Made by a program: the position numbers and the translations under genes. A stretch of 64,000 nucleotides of DNA from Pseudaquabacterium pictum (GTDB lineage: Bacteria > Pseudomonadota > Gammaproteobacteria > Burkholderiales > Burkholderiaceae_C): positions 186,001-250,000 of the forward strand of contig NZ_BJCL01000006.1 in the NCBI RefSeq assembly GCF_005403045.1, given 5' to 3'. Within the stretch, counting starts at the first letter, position 1. Every line of letters starts with the position of its first letter. Shown here in pieces: positions 20,700 through 34,694 of the stretch. The notes beneath the pieces were generated by a model. The model made no database searches, was not told where the DNA came from, and saw nothing but the letters and a program-made list of their open reading frames with translations.

Positions 20700-22949
20700 T
20701 CAGAACCGGGCGAAGGAGGACTCGTCCACCGCGCCGGCGGCCAGCTCGGGCAGGCGGGCGGATGCGGCGGATGTGCCGGCGCTCTGCTGGCCGAAGCGCA
20801 GCCCCACGCTGGCTGCCGGGCGGTGCAGCACCGGCTGGCTGGCGGCCGGGCGCACGGCGGCGCCGTCCTGCGCCAGCTTGAAGAAGGCCATCAGCTCCTG
20901 CAGGCGCTGGGCCTGCGCACTCAGCTCCTCGGCGGTGGCGCTCAGCTCCTCGCTGGCGCTGGCGGTCTGCTGGGTGCTGCTGCTGAGGTGGTTCATCGCG
21001 CCGGTGATCTGCACCACGCTGCTGTTCTGCTCGCCGGAGGCGGCGGCGATCTCCTGCACCAGCTCGCTGGTCTTGTGGATGCTGGGCACCATGCGCTCGA
21101 GCAGGTGGCCGGCGCGCTCGGCCAGGTTCACGCTGCCACCGGCCAGCTGGCCGATCTCGCGGGCGGCGGCCTGGCTGCGCTCGGCCAGCTTGCGCACCTC
21201 GGCGGCCACCACGGCAAAGCCCTTGCCGTGCTCGCCGGCGCGGGCGGCCTCGATGGCGGCGTTCAGCGCCAGCAGGTTGGTCTGGTAGGCGATGTCGTCG
21301 ACGATGCCGATCTTCTGGGCGATGCTCTTCATCGCGTCCACCGTCTGGCTGACGGCCTGGCCGCCTTCCATCGCCTCGCTGGCGGCCTGGGTGGCGATGC
21401 CGTCGGTGACGGTGGCGGAGTCGGCGTTCTGGCGCACGCTGGCGCTGATCTCGTGCAGGCTGGCGGTGGTCTCCTCCACGCCTGCGGCCTGCTGCGAGGC
21501 CGAGTGCGCCAGGCTCTGCGAGGTCTGGCTGACCTGCTCGCTGGCCGAGCTGAGCTGCTGCGCGGCGGAGCGCACCTCGACCATGGTGCCGCTGATGGTC
21601 TCGATCAGCTCGTTGAACTTGCCGCACAGGCTGGCGTGGAATTCGCTCTTGCCGTCCAGCTCGATGCGGCGGGTGAAGTCGCCGTGGGTGGCGGCCTCCA
21701 CCGTGGCGTTGATCTCCTCGGCGGTGCGCTGGGCCATCTCGGCCTCGGCCTGGGCCTCGGCCATGCGCCGGGCGTCCTGCTGCTGGCGCTCGCGCAGGCT
21801 GTCCTGCATGCGGCCGAAGCACTGCAGCAGCTGCGCGGCCTCGTCGCTGCCGCGGTCTTCGATGGTGTGGTTCAGGTCGCCGGCGGTCACTGCGTTGGCG
21901 GCGGCCACGGCCTTGCCCAGCGGCCGGGTGACCGAGCGGGTGATGGCCACGCCCATGGCCAGGGCCAGCAGGGCCATGGTGAGGAGGCCGGCCAGCAGCG
22001 TGGCACGCTCGGTGCGCAGGGCCTGCACCCGGTCGTGCAGCAGCCGCTCGAGGCTGTTCACCGCGGCGGTCACCACCTTGAACTGCAGCGCACTGGCCGC
22101 GGCACCCTGGCGGCCGAACTCGGCCGCGCTGAGCGTGGCCTTGCCGGTCTCGCCGTACTTCTCTGCGAGCTCGTGGTAGTCGTCCACCGCCTTGGCGGCC
22201 GGCTCGCCCGCTGCCAGCAGCGGCGCCTTCAGGCTGGCGTCGAGCTGCATGGCCTTGCCCAGCTGCGCATCGGCGCGGGCCTGCAGGTAGTGCACCTGGT
22301 GCGATGACTCGGCCAGCCGCGCGCGGGTGGCCTCCGACAGGTTGGCGCCGGTGATGTGGCGCATGCCGGTCAGGCGCAGCAGCTCCACCGCCTCGGCCAG
22401 GCGGGGCAGGTGGTCGACCGCCGCGGTCATCACGAAGTAGCTCTCGGCCACCGGGTCCAGCGACAGGGTGGATTCATCGGCGACATGCTCGATCAGGGCC
22501 AGCAGGTCGCCCACCACCTTGCCATGCAGTTCCAGACTGGCATCGGCGCCGACCTTGCCGCTTGCCAGGGCCTGGCCCACGGCATCCATGTCGGTCTTCA
22601 GGGCCTTCAGGCTGGCTGCGGCCTGGGGGTAGGGCAAGGACTCCAGCTGCTTGGCCAGCTTGGCGGCAGCGGCCTGGGCAGCGTCGAGATGCTGGCGGCG
22701 CTGGGCCTCGGCACCGGGCTGGCCGCTCAGCTGCTCATGGGCCAGCGCCCGGTGTGCCTGCACATGGCCCAGCATCTCGGCCGCCGACTGCAGCGGGTCC
22801 AGCCCGGCGTCCTCGGCCAGGGCCACGGCGATCTGCGCGTTGGTGTTGAGCACCACCTTGGTCAACGGCACGGCGCACGCCGCCACCGCGATCAGGCCGA
22901 TGGCGCTGAATTTCTGCCACAGCTGCATGCTGCGAAGGGGGTTTTTCAT
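20700..22949 (-). CDS. Methyl-accepting chemotaxis protein
   Basis: A 749-residue receptor with TM1 at about residues 10-35, a large helical periplasmic domain of about 280 residues ([43 protein letters not shown]) related to four-helix-type sensors, TM2 near residues 315-340, HAMP ([25 protein letters not shown]), a second HAMP-like coil, and a canonical MCP tip ([31 protein letters not shown]). A flexible C-terminal tail ends in ESSFARF. It could act as a tethered CheR/CheB docking site but is not the classical NWETF. ATG 22949 is preceded by GCGAGTGACC and lies 5 nt after the cheA stop; the longer frame inside cheA is rejected. Confidence 0.93.
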   Translation of the reverse strand: MKNPLRSMQLWQKFSAIGLIAVAACAVPLTKVVLNTNAQIAVALAEDAGLDPLQSAAEMLGHVQAHRALAHEQLSGQPGAEAQRRQHLDAAQAAAAKLAKQLESLPYPQAAASLKALKTDMDAVGQALASGKVGADASLELHGKVVGDLLALIEHVADESTLSLDPVAESYFVMTAAVDHLPRLAEAVELLRLTGMRHITGANLSEATRARLAESSHQVHYLQARADAQLGKAMQLDASLKAPLLAAGEPAAKAVDDYHELAEKYGETGKATLSAAEFGRQGAAASALQFKVVTAAVNSLERLLHDRVQALRTERATLLAGLLTMALLALAMGVAITRSVTRPLGKAVAAANAVTAGDLNHTIEDRGSDEAAQLLQCFGRMQDSLRERQQQDARRMAEAQAEAEMAQRTAEEINATVEAATHGDFTRRIELDGKSEFHASLCGKFNELIETISGTMVEVRSAAQQLSSASEQVSQTSQSLAHSASQQAAGVEETTASLHEISASVRQNADSATVTDGIATQAASEAMEGGQAVSQTVDAMKSIAQKIGIVDDIAYQTNLLALNAAIEAARAGEHGKGFAVVAAEVRKLAERSQAAAREIGQLAGGSVNLAERAGHLLERMVPSIHKTSELVQEIAAASGEQNSSVVQITGAMNHLSSSTQQTASASEELSATAEELSAQAQRLQELMAFFKLAQDGAAVRPAASQPVLHRPAASVGLRFGQQSAGTSAASARLPELAAGAVDESSFARF

Positions 22950-22954
22950 GGCGG

Positions 22955-25147
22955 TCACTCGCTGAAGGCAAGACGGGGGGACGACGGGTTGGAACGGGTC
23001 GGCTGCTGTGCCTGCAGGGCGCCGGCCATCAGGCCCTGCATGTCCAGCACCAGGGCCACGTCGCCCGAGCCCAGGATGGTGGAGCCGGCCAGGGCCTGCA
23101 GGTGGCGGAAGATGCCGGCCAGCGGCTTGATCACGGTCTGGTGCTCGCCGAGCAGGCGGTCGACCACCAGGCCCACGCGCACCGCGCCGTCGCGCACCAC
23201 CACCAGGCTGCGGCGCTGGGGTTCGGCGTCGCCGGCGGCCGTGGCCACGCTGCCGTAGAACAGCGCCAGGTCGATGTAGGGCAGCACCTCGCCGCGCAGG
23301 TCGAAGGTGCCGCAGGTGCGGCCGGGTGCGGCCTCGCATTCCGGCGGCACGGCGATGCATTCGCTGACCACCGACAGCGGCAGCACATAGTGCACGCCGC
23401 CCACCAGGGTCAGGAAGCCGTCGATCATCGCCAGCGTCAGCGGCAGGCGGATCTGGGTGCGCGTGCCCTGGCCCTCGGTGCTGCTCAGCGCGATCTGGCC
23501 GCGCAGCGCCTCGATGTTGCGCTTGACCACGTCCATGCCCACGCCGCGGCCCGACAGGTCGGTCACCTTGTCGGCGGTGGAGAAGCCGGGCGCGAAGATC
23601 AGCTGCCAGACCTCGCTGTCGCTGGGCGTGGCGCCCTCGGGCAGCAGGCCGCGCTCGATGGCCTTGGCCAGGATGCGCTCGCGGCGCAGGCCGCGGCCGT
23701 CGTCGCTGACGGTGATCACGATGCTGCCGCCTTCATGGCAGGCGTCGATGCCCAGCCGCCCGGTGGCCGGCTTGCCGGCGGCTTCGCGCTCGACCGGCAG
23801 CTCGATGCCGTGGTCCAGGCTGTTGCGCACCAGGTGCATCAGCGGGTCGGCGATCAGCTCGACCATGCTCTTGTCCAGCTCGGTGTCCCCCCCGGTGACC
23901 ACGAACTCGATCTCCTTGCCCAGCTGCTTGCTGGTATCGCGCACCACCCGCTGGAAGCGGCTGAAGGTCTCGCCCACCGGCACCATGCGCAGCGCCAGTG
24001 CGCCGTCGCGGGTGGCCTGCACCAGTTCGCTGACACGCTGGGTGGCTTCCAAAAACACCGCCGAGCCTTCCTGGTTGGCCACCATCTGCGCACCCGAGCC
24101 GGCGATCACCAGCTCGCCGATCAGGTCGATCAGGTGGTCCAGCTTGTCGGCCCGCACCTTGACGAAGCGGGCCTCGGCCGGGCCGCGGCGGTCGCGGCCG
24201 CTGCGGCGCTCCGGCGCCGGTGGGGCGGCAGGGGCGGGCGTGGCCGGGCCAGCGGGTGCGGCGCCAGCCTCGGCGGGCGCCTCGGCCTCGGTCTGCACCG
24301 TGCCCATGCCCACGCCCAGCGCAGCCCACAGCGCCAGCAGGGATTCGGTGGCGGCGCCGTCGCCCTGGCAGCGCAGGTCCAGCAGCTGCTCGAAGGCGCT
24401 GCCGTCGGCACCGGGCGGCAGGATCTGCACGCTGCAGTCCTCGGCCGCGAACTCGAACACCTGGGCGATCTCGTCGGCGCTGGCGCCGCTCTGCAGGCCC
24501 AGCTCGAAACCCAGGTGGCAGGTCTCGGCATCCAGGTCGGTCAGGGCCGGCACGTCGGCCACCACCGCGCAGCCGGTGATCGAGCCCAGGCTGCCCAGGT
24601 AGCGGATGAAGGCCAGCGGGTCCAGGCCGTTGCGCAGCGCATCGGGCCCGAAGCGCAGCGACAGGTGCCAGGCGCCTGCGGAGGCGGGCGCCGCCGCAGC
24701 GGGCTTGACGGCCGCGGCCGCGGCGACTGGCGCCGCCGGTGCGCCGTAGAGCTGCCGCAGCCGGGCGCCCAGCACCTGGCTGCGTTCGGCCACCGCCGGG
24801 CTGGTGTCGCCGCTGCGCACCTCGTCCAGCAAGGCGGCCATCTGGTCCAGGCCTTCCAGCAGCGCGGCGCTGATCGCCTCGGTGACCGCCAGCGTGCCCG
24901 AGCGCAGGCCCTCCAGCAGCGTCTCCACCTCGTGGGTGAACAGCACCACCGCGTCGCAGCCGAACAGGCCGGCCGTGCCCTTGATGGTGTGGGCGGCGCG
25001 GAAGGCGGCGTTCAGGTTCTCGGCATCGGCCGGGTCGGTCTCCATCACCAGCAGGGCCTGCTCAAACTGCTGCAGCATGTCCGCTGCCTCGTCGAGGAAG
25101 CCCACCCGGGCGGCGGCAATGATCTCGGCGTCGTCGTCGCGGTGCAT
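22955..25147 (-). CDS. cheA: Chemotaxis histidine kinase CheA
   Basis: A 730-residue kinase, the output hub of the cluster. The N-terminal HPt domain has the phospho-accepting H53 in [15 protein letters not shown] long Ala/Pro-rich linker and a P2-like region (residues about 160-250) lead to a dimerisation helix pair, the GHKL ATPase with [19 protein letters not shown] and [22 protein letters not shown], and a C-terminal CheW-like regulatory domain ending with VLDMQGLM. All catalytic boxes are present, so it should phosphorylate CheY at 25479 and CheB. It is 9 nt from the STAS gene. Confidence 0.97.
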   Translation of the reverse strand: MHRDDDAEIIAAARVGFLDEAADMLQQFEQALLVMETDPADAENLNAAFRAAHTIKGTAGLFGCDAVVLFTHEVETLLEGLRSGTLAVTEAISAALLEGLDQMAALLDEVRSGDTSPAVAERSQVLGARLRQLYGAPAAPVAAAAAVKPAAAAPASAGAWHLSLRFGPDALRNGLDPLAFIRYLGSLGSITGCAVVADVPALTDLDAETCHLGFELGLQSGASADEIAQVFEFAAEDCSVQILPPGADGSAFEQLLDLRCQGDGAATESLLALWAALGVGMGTVQTEAEAPAEAGAAPAGPATPAPAAPPAPERRSGRDRRGPAEARFVKVRADKLDHLIDLIGELVIAGSGAQMVANQEGSAVFLEATQRVSELVQATRDGALALRMVPVGETFSRFQRVVRDTSKQLGKEIEFVVTGGDTELDKSMVELIADPLMHLVRNSLDHGIELPVEREAAGKPATGRLGIDACHEGGSIVITVSDDGRGLRRERILAKAIERGLLPEGATPSDSEVWQLIFAPGFSTADKVTDLSGRGVGMDVVKRNIEALRGQIALSSTEGQGTRTQIRLPLTLAMIDGFLTLVGGVHYVLPLSVVSECIAVPPECEAAPGRTCGTFDLRGEVLPYIDLALFYGSVATAAGDAEPQRRSLVVVRDGAVRVGLVVDRLLGEHQTVIKPLAGIFRHLQALAGSTILGSGDVALVLDMQGLMAGALQAQQPTRSNPSSPRLAFSE

Positions 25148-25156
25148 CGTGGGTCC

Positions 25157-25474
25157 TCAGGCGTTGGCCGGGGCGTCGAGCAAGTCGGCCAGGCCGAACA
25201 GCTGCAGGGCGTCCTGCACCGCGGCGCTGGCGGCCACGACCTGCAGGGCCCGGCCGCGTTCGCGCAGGCTGCGGCGCGCCGCCAGCAGCAGCTGCACGCC
25301 GCTGGAATCGAAGTCGCTCACACCGGACAGGTCCAGCTGCAGGTCGCCGGAGGCGGCGGCCAGCGCATCGGCCAGGGTGTCGCGGTGCGCGGCAGCATGG
25401 GCGATGGTCATCTCGGCACCCAGGCACAGCACCGGGCCGGCCGCGGGTGTGTCCGCTGTGGGCAGGGTGGTCAT
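25157..25474 (-). CDS. STAS-domain protein (anti-sigma factor antagonist-like)
   Basis: A 105-residue single STAS domain. The hallmark LDLSGVSDFDSSGVQLLLAA holds the serine (DSSG) that is phosphorylated in SpoIIAA-type antagonists; LREREGRA-like and LQLFGLADLL features complete the fold. Its place between cheY and cheA, with gaps of 4 and 9 nt, shows that it belongs to the chemotaxis operon. Such CheA-linked STAS proteins occur in many proteobacterial che clusters, but their role is unclear; no switch kinase or phosphatase partner is seen in the window. Confidence 0.88.
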   Translation of the reverse strand: MTTLPTADTPAAGPVLCLGAEMTIAHAAAHRDTLADALAAASGDLQLDLSGVSDFDSSGVQLLLAARRSLRERGRALQVVAASAAVQDALQLFGLADLLDAPANA

Positions 25475-25478
25475 GGCC

Positions 25479-25844
25479 TCAGACGCAGAGCTTATTCACC
25501 GCGTCCACCAGCGTGGACGGCTGGAACGGCTTGGTGATCCAGGCGCGCGCGCCGGCGGCCCGGCCTTCGGCCTTCTTGCTCTCCTGCGACTCGGTGGTCA
25601 GCATGATCACCGGCGTGAACTTGTAGGCGCCGGTGGTCTTCAGGTGGCGCAGGAAGGTCAGCCCGTCCATGTTGGGCATGTTCACGTCGCAGACGATCAG
25701 GTTCAGCTTCTGGCCGTTGAGCTTGCCCACCGCATCCTTGCCGTCGACGGCCTCGACGACGCCGTAGCCGGCCTTCTGCAGGGCCAGCTTCACGACGGTG
25801 CGGAAACTGCCGGAGTCATCAACGATCATCACGGTCTTGCTCAT
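25479..25844 (-). CDS. cheY: Chemotaxis response regulator CheY
   Basis: A 121-residue stand-alone receiver. D9 and D10 (VDDSG), phospho-acceptor D53 (VCDVNMPNMDG), the threonine in MLTTES and the lysine in ITKPFQPS give a complete active site. It has no output domain, so it should act by binding, most likely to the flagellar motor switch. It is the second gene of the operon, after an MCP-like protein with a possible CheY-phosphatase motif. Confidence 0.95.
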   Translation of the reverse strand: MSKTVMIVDDSGSFRTVVKLALQKAGYGVVEAVDGKDAVGKLNGQKLNLIVCDVNMPNMDGLTFLRHLKTTGAYKFTPVIMLTTESQESKKAEGRAAGARAWITKPFQPSTLVDAVNKLCV

Positions 25845-25898
25845 GGTGGGGCTCTCTCGGGTCGGTCTGGGGGCGGTGGGGGGAGTGGGGGGACGACT

Positions 25899-27092
25899 TC
25901 AGAAGAATTCGATCTCGCTGCCGCGGTCGATGTGCACGTTGCCGTGGTGCTGGGAGCGCTGCTCCTCCATCGTGTAGCTGGCTTCCAGGTTGGCCAGCCA
26001 ATCGGCGGCGTCGCTCTGGGTGGCGTAGGGGTTGGCCTCCACCCAGCGGGCGAAGTTCTGCATGTCCTTGGCCACGATGTCGAGCATCTGGCTCAGGCGG
26101 TCGCCGAACTGGAAGTTCACGAAGGTGGCCTCCAGCTGCTGGCCCAGGGTCTCGGCCGCGGCCTTGACCTCGCCCGAGCTGCGCAGTGCGCCGCCCATGG
26201 CGCCCAGCAGGCCGTTGAGCGCGGTGCGCGCGCCCAGGTCCAGCTCCATGCGCAGTTCCTCGGGCGTGGTGTCGCCGATCTCGCCGCGCAGCCGCTCGGG
26301 GGCCAGCGCGCGGTCCAGCTTCGACACCAGGCGTTCGATCTGCTCGCCCACCTCGGCGATGCGGGCGGCCAGCATGCGGGTCTCGTTGGCCACGGCCTGC
26401 GAGCCGCCGTCCTGGCCCTGGCTGCCGCGGTTGGCCTCGATCGAGGCGTTGAAGGCCACCAGCCGGGTGTGCTTGCCCACCTCGCGGGCCTGGCGGCCGA
26501 GCTGGCGCAGCTCCTGCAGCGCGTCGTGGCACAGCACCAGCTGGGCCACCGCGGCATCGCGCTGCGCAAAGGCGCGCTGGCTGGGCCCCAGCAGGGCCTG
26601 CAGCGCCGCCTGGGCCGGGCTGTCGGGGGCCAGGGCCTGGTCCACCGCGCCGGGGGCCACGGCCACCTGGCTGTGCTCGATCTGGCTGGCCAGCGTGTTC
26701 AGCGCGCCCGACATCTGGCTGAAGCCTTCGAGCAGCAGGCCCAGGCCATCGGCCGCGGCCACGCGGGTGATGTCCAGCTGCTTGCCCCACACCGGCACCA
26801 CCTGGCCCACCATCACCTCGGCGCCGACACGGCCGCCGCTGACCCGCGGCACGTCCAGCAGCGGATCGAGGCTGTCGCCGGCCTGGCCGGCCGGCGGGCG
26901 CAGCAGCCAGGGCAGGGCGGTGGCCACCACCAGCGCGCCACCCATGCCCCAGGCGCCGCCCTGCCAGCCCAGCAGGGCGCAGACCAGCACCAGGGCGCCG
27001 GCGGCGGCCAGCCGCCAGATGCCCGGCGCAGGCGCCCGGCCAGCCGCGGGGGCAGGGGCAGCGGCAGGGGCGGTGATCGGGCTGGTGGTCAT
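25899..27092 (-). CDS. Divergent MCP-like membrane protein with CheZ-like motif
   Basis: A 397-residue protein, first gene of the che operon. Two hydrophobic helices lie at residues about 25-65; the rest is helical and cytoplasmic. The segment [20 protein letters not shown]...[19 protein letters not shown] is recognisably an MCP hairpin, but the conserved AARAGExGxGFAVVAxEVR tip is degraded, so CheA/CheW contact is doubtful. Near the C-terminus [15 protein letters not shown] contains D331 and Q335 with the D-x-x-x-Q spacing of the CheZ phosphatase site (D143/Q147 in E. coli), and the protein ends in SEIEFF, an acidic-aromatic tail. A CheY-P phosphatase or CheY-binding role is an inference. 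ATG 27092 lies 64-70 nt downstream of a FliA-like promoter. Confidence 0.8.
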   Translation of the reverse strand: MTTSPITAPAAAPAPAAGRAPAPGIWRLAAAGALVLVCALLGWQGGAWGMGGALVVATALPWLLRPPAGQAGDSLDPLLDVPRVSGGRVGAEVMVGQVVPVWGKQLDITRVAAADGLGLLLEGFSQMSGALNTLASQIEHSQVAVAPGAVDQALAPDSPAQAALQALLGPSQRAFAQRDAAVAQLVLCHDALQELRQLGRQAREVGKHTRLVAFNASIEANRGSQGQDGGSQAVANETRMLAARIAEVGEQIERLVSKLDRALAPERLRGEIGDTTPEELRMELDLGARTALNGLLGAMGGALRSSGEVKAAAETLGQQLEATFVNFQFGDRLSQMLDIVAKDMQNFARWVEANPYATQSDAADWLANLEASYTMEEQRSQHHGNVHIDRGSEIEFF

Positions 27093-27163
27093 GGAGGCAG
27101 CGGCAGACGTGGAACCTGGTGCGTTGCGGCCGCAAGTGCGGTTGCACCTGCATGCCTCCTGGC

Positions 27164-27190
27164 TTATCGGCCCGCAGTCCGGCAACTGAA
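27164..27190 (-). promoter_or_regulatory. Sigma-28 (FliA)-type promoter for the che operon
   Basis: Read on the minus strand, TTCAGTTG (27190-27183) is followed by exactly 11 nt and then GCCGATAA (27171-27164). The -10 box is identical to the FliA consensus GCCGATAA, the spacing is the consensus N11, and the -35 matches TAAAGTTT at 5 of 8 positions. Transcription would start near 27157, about 65 nt before the ATG at 27092, and drive the twelve genes down to 10074. Confidence 0.8.
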
Positions 27191-27214
27191 GCCTGCGCCG
27201 GGCGCAGCGCCCGC

Positions 27215-27242
27215 TCAAGTCGGACCGCTGCGGTGCCGATAG
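27215..27242 (+). promoter_or_regulatory. Sigma-28-like promoter for the plus-strand MCP
   Basis: TCAAGTCG (27215-27222), 12 nt, then GCCGATAG (27235-27242). The -10 has 7 of 8 consensus positions; the -35 has 5 of 8 and the spacer is one nt longer than usual. The start codon at 27272 is about 25 nt past the expected transcription start. Confidence 0.6.
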
Positions 27243-27271
27243 CCGCAGAGATCCAGCTCCTCGAGGCCGCC

Positions 27272-29293
27272 ATGCCACTGTCTGCCCGTTTCACCCGGAT
27301 GTCCGGCGCCAAACCTGGCGGCAGTGCGCTGCGCGCGGCGCGGGAGTTCTTCGCCTACCACGGCGTCTGGGCCTTCGGTGTGCGTGCGCTGCGGCTGTGG
27401 TCGCTGCGCATGAAGATGGTGCTGCTGGTCACCGTGATGTCGCTGCCGCTGCTGCCGCTGATGGTGCAGCAGATCCTGGATCGCAACCAGACGGTGGTGC
27501 GCAGCGCCCAGCGGCTGGCCGGGCTGGAGGTGGCCGACGCCGCCTACCAGCTGGCCACCACGCTGGACCAGCCGCGCCAGGCGCTGGAATCGGGCCAGCC
27601 GGCCGGCCCGCTGGCGGGTGGCGATGCGCTGCTGGCCCGGCTGTCCGCCGGCATGGCCGACGCGGTGGCCCTGGGCCTGCCGCTGGATGCCGCCTGGCGT
27701 GCCCACCTGCCGATGCTCGAGCGCACGGCCGGCGCCCCGTCGCAGTCGCCGGCCTCGCGGCTGGCGGCGCTGGCCAGCGCCCGCCAGTCGCTGGTGACGC
27801 TGCGCCAGCTGACCATCGCCGAATCCAACCTGCTGCTGACCGAGAACGCCGGCCAGGCGGCCCGCACCACGCTGGCAGTGCAGGTGCTGCCAGCGCTGCA
27901 CCGCCACCTGTCCAACCTGCGCGGCATGGCCGGCCGCCAGGCCGCGCTGCTGGCGCAGCAGCCACGCCCGGCGGCCGAGCTGCATGCGCTGCTGCTGCAG
28001 GCCGCCGGCGTGGTGGCCGAGGCCCGCGGCCAGCTGGCCCAGGCCGAGCGCACGCTGGGTGGCGTGCACGGGCAGGACCTGGGGCTGGCCACCACCGCTG
28101 CCGGCGCCGGCGGCAACCCGGCGCTGGCCGCTGCGCGCGCCACCCTGCACGACATCGAGACCGGCCTGCTGGCGCCCGAGCCGGCCGTGGACCTGCCGCG
28201 CCTGCGCGCCGGCGTGGCCGCCACCGCCACCCAGCTGGCCGAACTGCAGCGCGCGCTGCAGGGCCGCGTCGAGCATGACCTGCAGGCCCAGCAGGCCGAT
28301 GCGCAGGCCCAGCGGCGCTGGCTGTTCGGCGCGCTGGCGATGACCACGCTGCTGGCCGTCTACCTGGTCTACAGCTTCTTCCTGGTGATGCACGGCGGCC
28401 TGGCCAAGCTGGCCCACCAGATGAACCGCATGGCCCAGGGCGACCTGAGTGCCCGGCCCCAGGGCCTGGGCGGCGACGAGGTGGCCGAGACGCTGCAGGC
28501 CATGACCACCTCGCTGGCGCGGTTGTCGGATCTGCTGGCCTCGGTGCGCCATGGCGTGGGTGCGATCACCCAGGCGTCGGAGCAGATCGCCATGGGCAAT
28601 GGCGACCTGCGCAGCCGCAGCCGCCGCAGCGCCGACGGCCTGGACAGCCTGGTGGCCGCGGTGACGCGCTACACCGAGCAGCTGCAGACCTGTTCGCGCA
28701 GCGTCGACGAGGTGGTCACCACGGTGCAGGCGCTGCGCCTGGCCTCGTCGCGCAACCGCCGCCAGGTGCAGCGCCTGCAGGCCCGCATGGGCGACCTGCG
28801 CAGCAACAGCCGCGAGATCGGCGAGATCGTCAACATGATCGACAACATCGCCTTCCGCACCAACATCCTGGCGCTCAATGCCCAGGTGGAGGCCAGCAAG
28901 GCCGGCGACGCCGGCCGCGGTTTCGCGGTGGTGGCGCAGGAGGTGCGCGCCCTGGCCACCCGCAGCGCCGAATCGGCCCGCCGGGTGGGCGACATCGTCA
29001 GCCGCTCGACGCTGGACATCGAGCAGGGCCACGCCCTGGCCGACGAGACCAGCGCGGCCATGGTGCAGGCCGATGCCCATGTCGACGCCATCCATGCCGC
29101 CATGGGCAGCGTGGCCTCACTCACCCAGCAGGGTGACCGCGAGTCGGCCAGCATCCTCGACGAGATCAAGCATCTGAAGGACAGCACGGCGCAGAACCTC
29201 GACCTGGTCGACCAGCTGGCCGTGGCGTCGGATGCGCTGCGCGGGCAGGGCGAGCGGCTGTCGCACAAGGTGGGGCTGTTCAAGCTGTCTTGA
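27272..29293 (+). CDS. Methyl-accepting chemotaxis protein
   Basis: A 673-residue receptor. TM1 (residues about 48-68, [22 protein letters not shown]) is preceded by an unusually long N-terminal cytoplasmic stretch. A periplasmic helical domain of about 280 residues, with NIT-like [18 protein letters not shown], precedes TM2 near residue 360 and a HAMP ([23 protein letters not shown]). The signalling domain is recognisable but variant: [44 protein letters not shown], with QVEASKAG instead of AIEAARAG. The start ATG 27272 begins [12 protein letters not shown]. It is transcribed divergently from the che operon, likely from its own FliA-type promoter. Confidence 0.9.
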   Translation: MPLSARFTRMSGAKPGGSALRAAREFFAYHGVWAFGVRALRLWSLRMKMVLLVTVMSLPLLPLMVQQILDRNQTVVRSAQRLAGLEVADAAYQLATTLDQPRQALESGQPAGPLAGGDALLARLSAGMADAVALGLPLDAAWRAHLPMLERTAGAPSQSPASRLAALASARQSLVTLRQLTIAESNLLLTENAGQAARTTLAVQVLPALHRHLSNLRGMAGRQAALLAQQPRPAAELHALLLQAAGVVAEARGQLAQAERTLGGVHGQDLGLATTAAGAGGNPALAAARATLHDIETGLLAPEPAVDLPRLRAGVAATATQLAELQRALQGRVEHDLQAQQADAQAQRRWLFGALAMTTLLAVYLVYSFFLVMHGGLAKLAHQMNRMAQGDLSARPQGLGGDEVAETLQAMTTSLARLSDLLASVRHGVGAITQASEQIAMGNGDLRSRSRRSADGLDSLVAAVTRYTEQLQTCSRSVDEVVTTVQALRLASSRNRRQVQRLQARMGDLRSNSREIGEIVNMIDNIAFRTNILALNAQVEASKAGDAGRGFAVVAQEVRALATRSAESARRVGDIVSRSTLDIEQGHALADETSAAMVQADAHVDAIHAAMGSVASLTQQGDRESASILDEIKHLKDSTAQNLDLVDQLAVASDALRGQGERLSHKVGLFKLS

Positions 29294-29341
29294 CGACGAT
29301 GCCTTGCCGCCAGGTCGTGATCAGTTCCAGGCCGCCTGAAA

Positions 29342-29349
29342 GGCGATAA
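29342..29349 (+). promoter_or_regulatory. Possible FliA-like -10 box before the hybrid kinase
   Basis: GGCGATAA matches the FliA -10 consensus at 7 of 8 positions, about 93 nt before the kinase ATG. A TCAGTT sequence (29321-29326) lies upstream, but the spacer is about 3-4 nt too long, so the assignment is weak. The 148 bp gap 29294-29441 shows nothing else clear except a 5 bp hairpin (CGCCT-GAA-AGGCG) overlapping the box. Confidence 0.25.
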
Positions 29350-29441
29350 GCTGTCCATCGCCCCGCAAGTGCGCGGGGATCCGCCCGCTGTCTGGGGCTG
29401 CACACACGGGTCGATCCGCCCGATTGTCCTTGCAGACCGCC

Positions 29442-33269
<3,828 letters not shown>

Positions 33270-33270
33270 G

Positions 33271-34662
<1,392 letters not shown>

Positions 34663-34694
34663 GGCGCATGCTAAGGCGGACGCGGCACCGGCGG

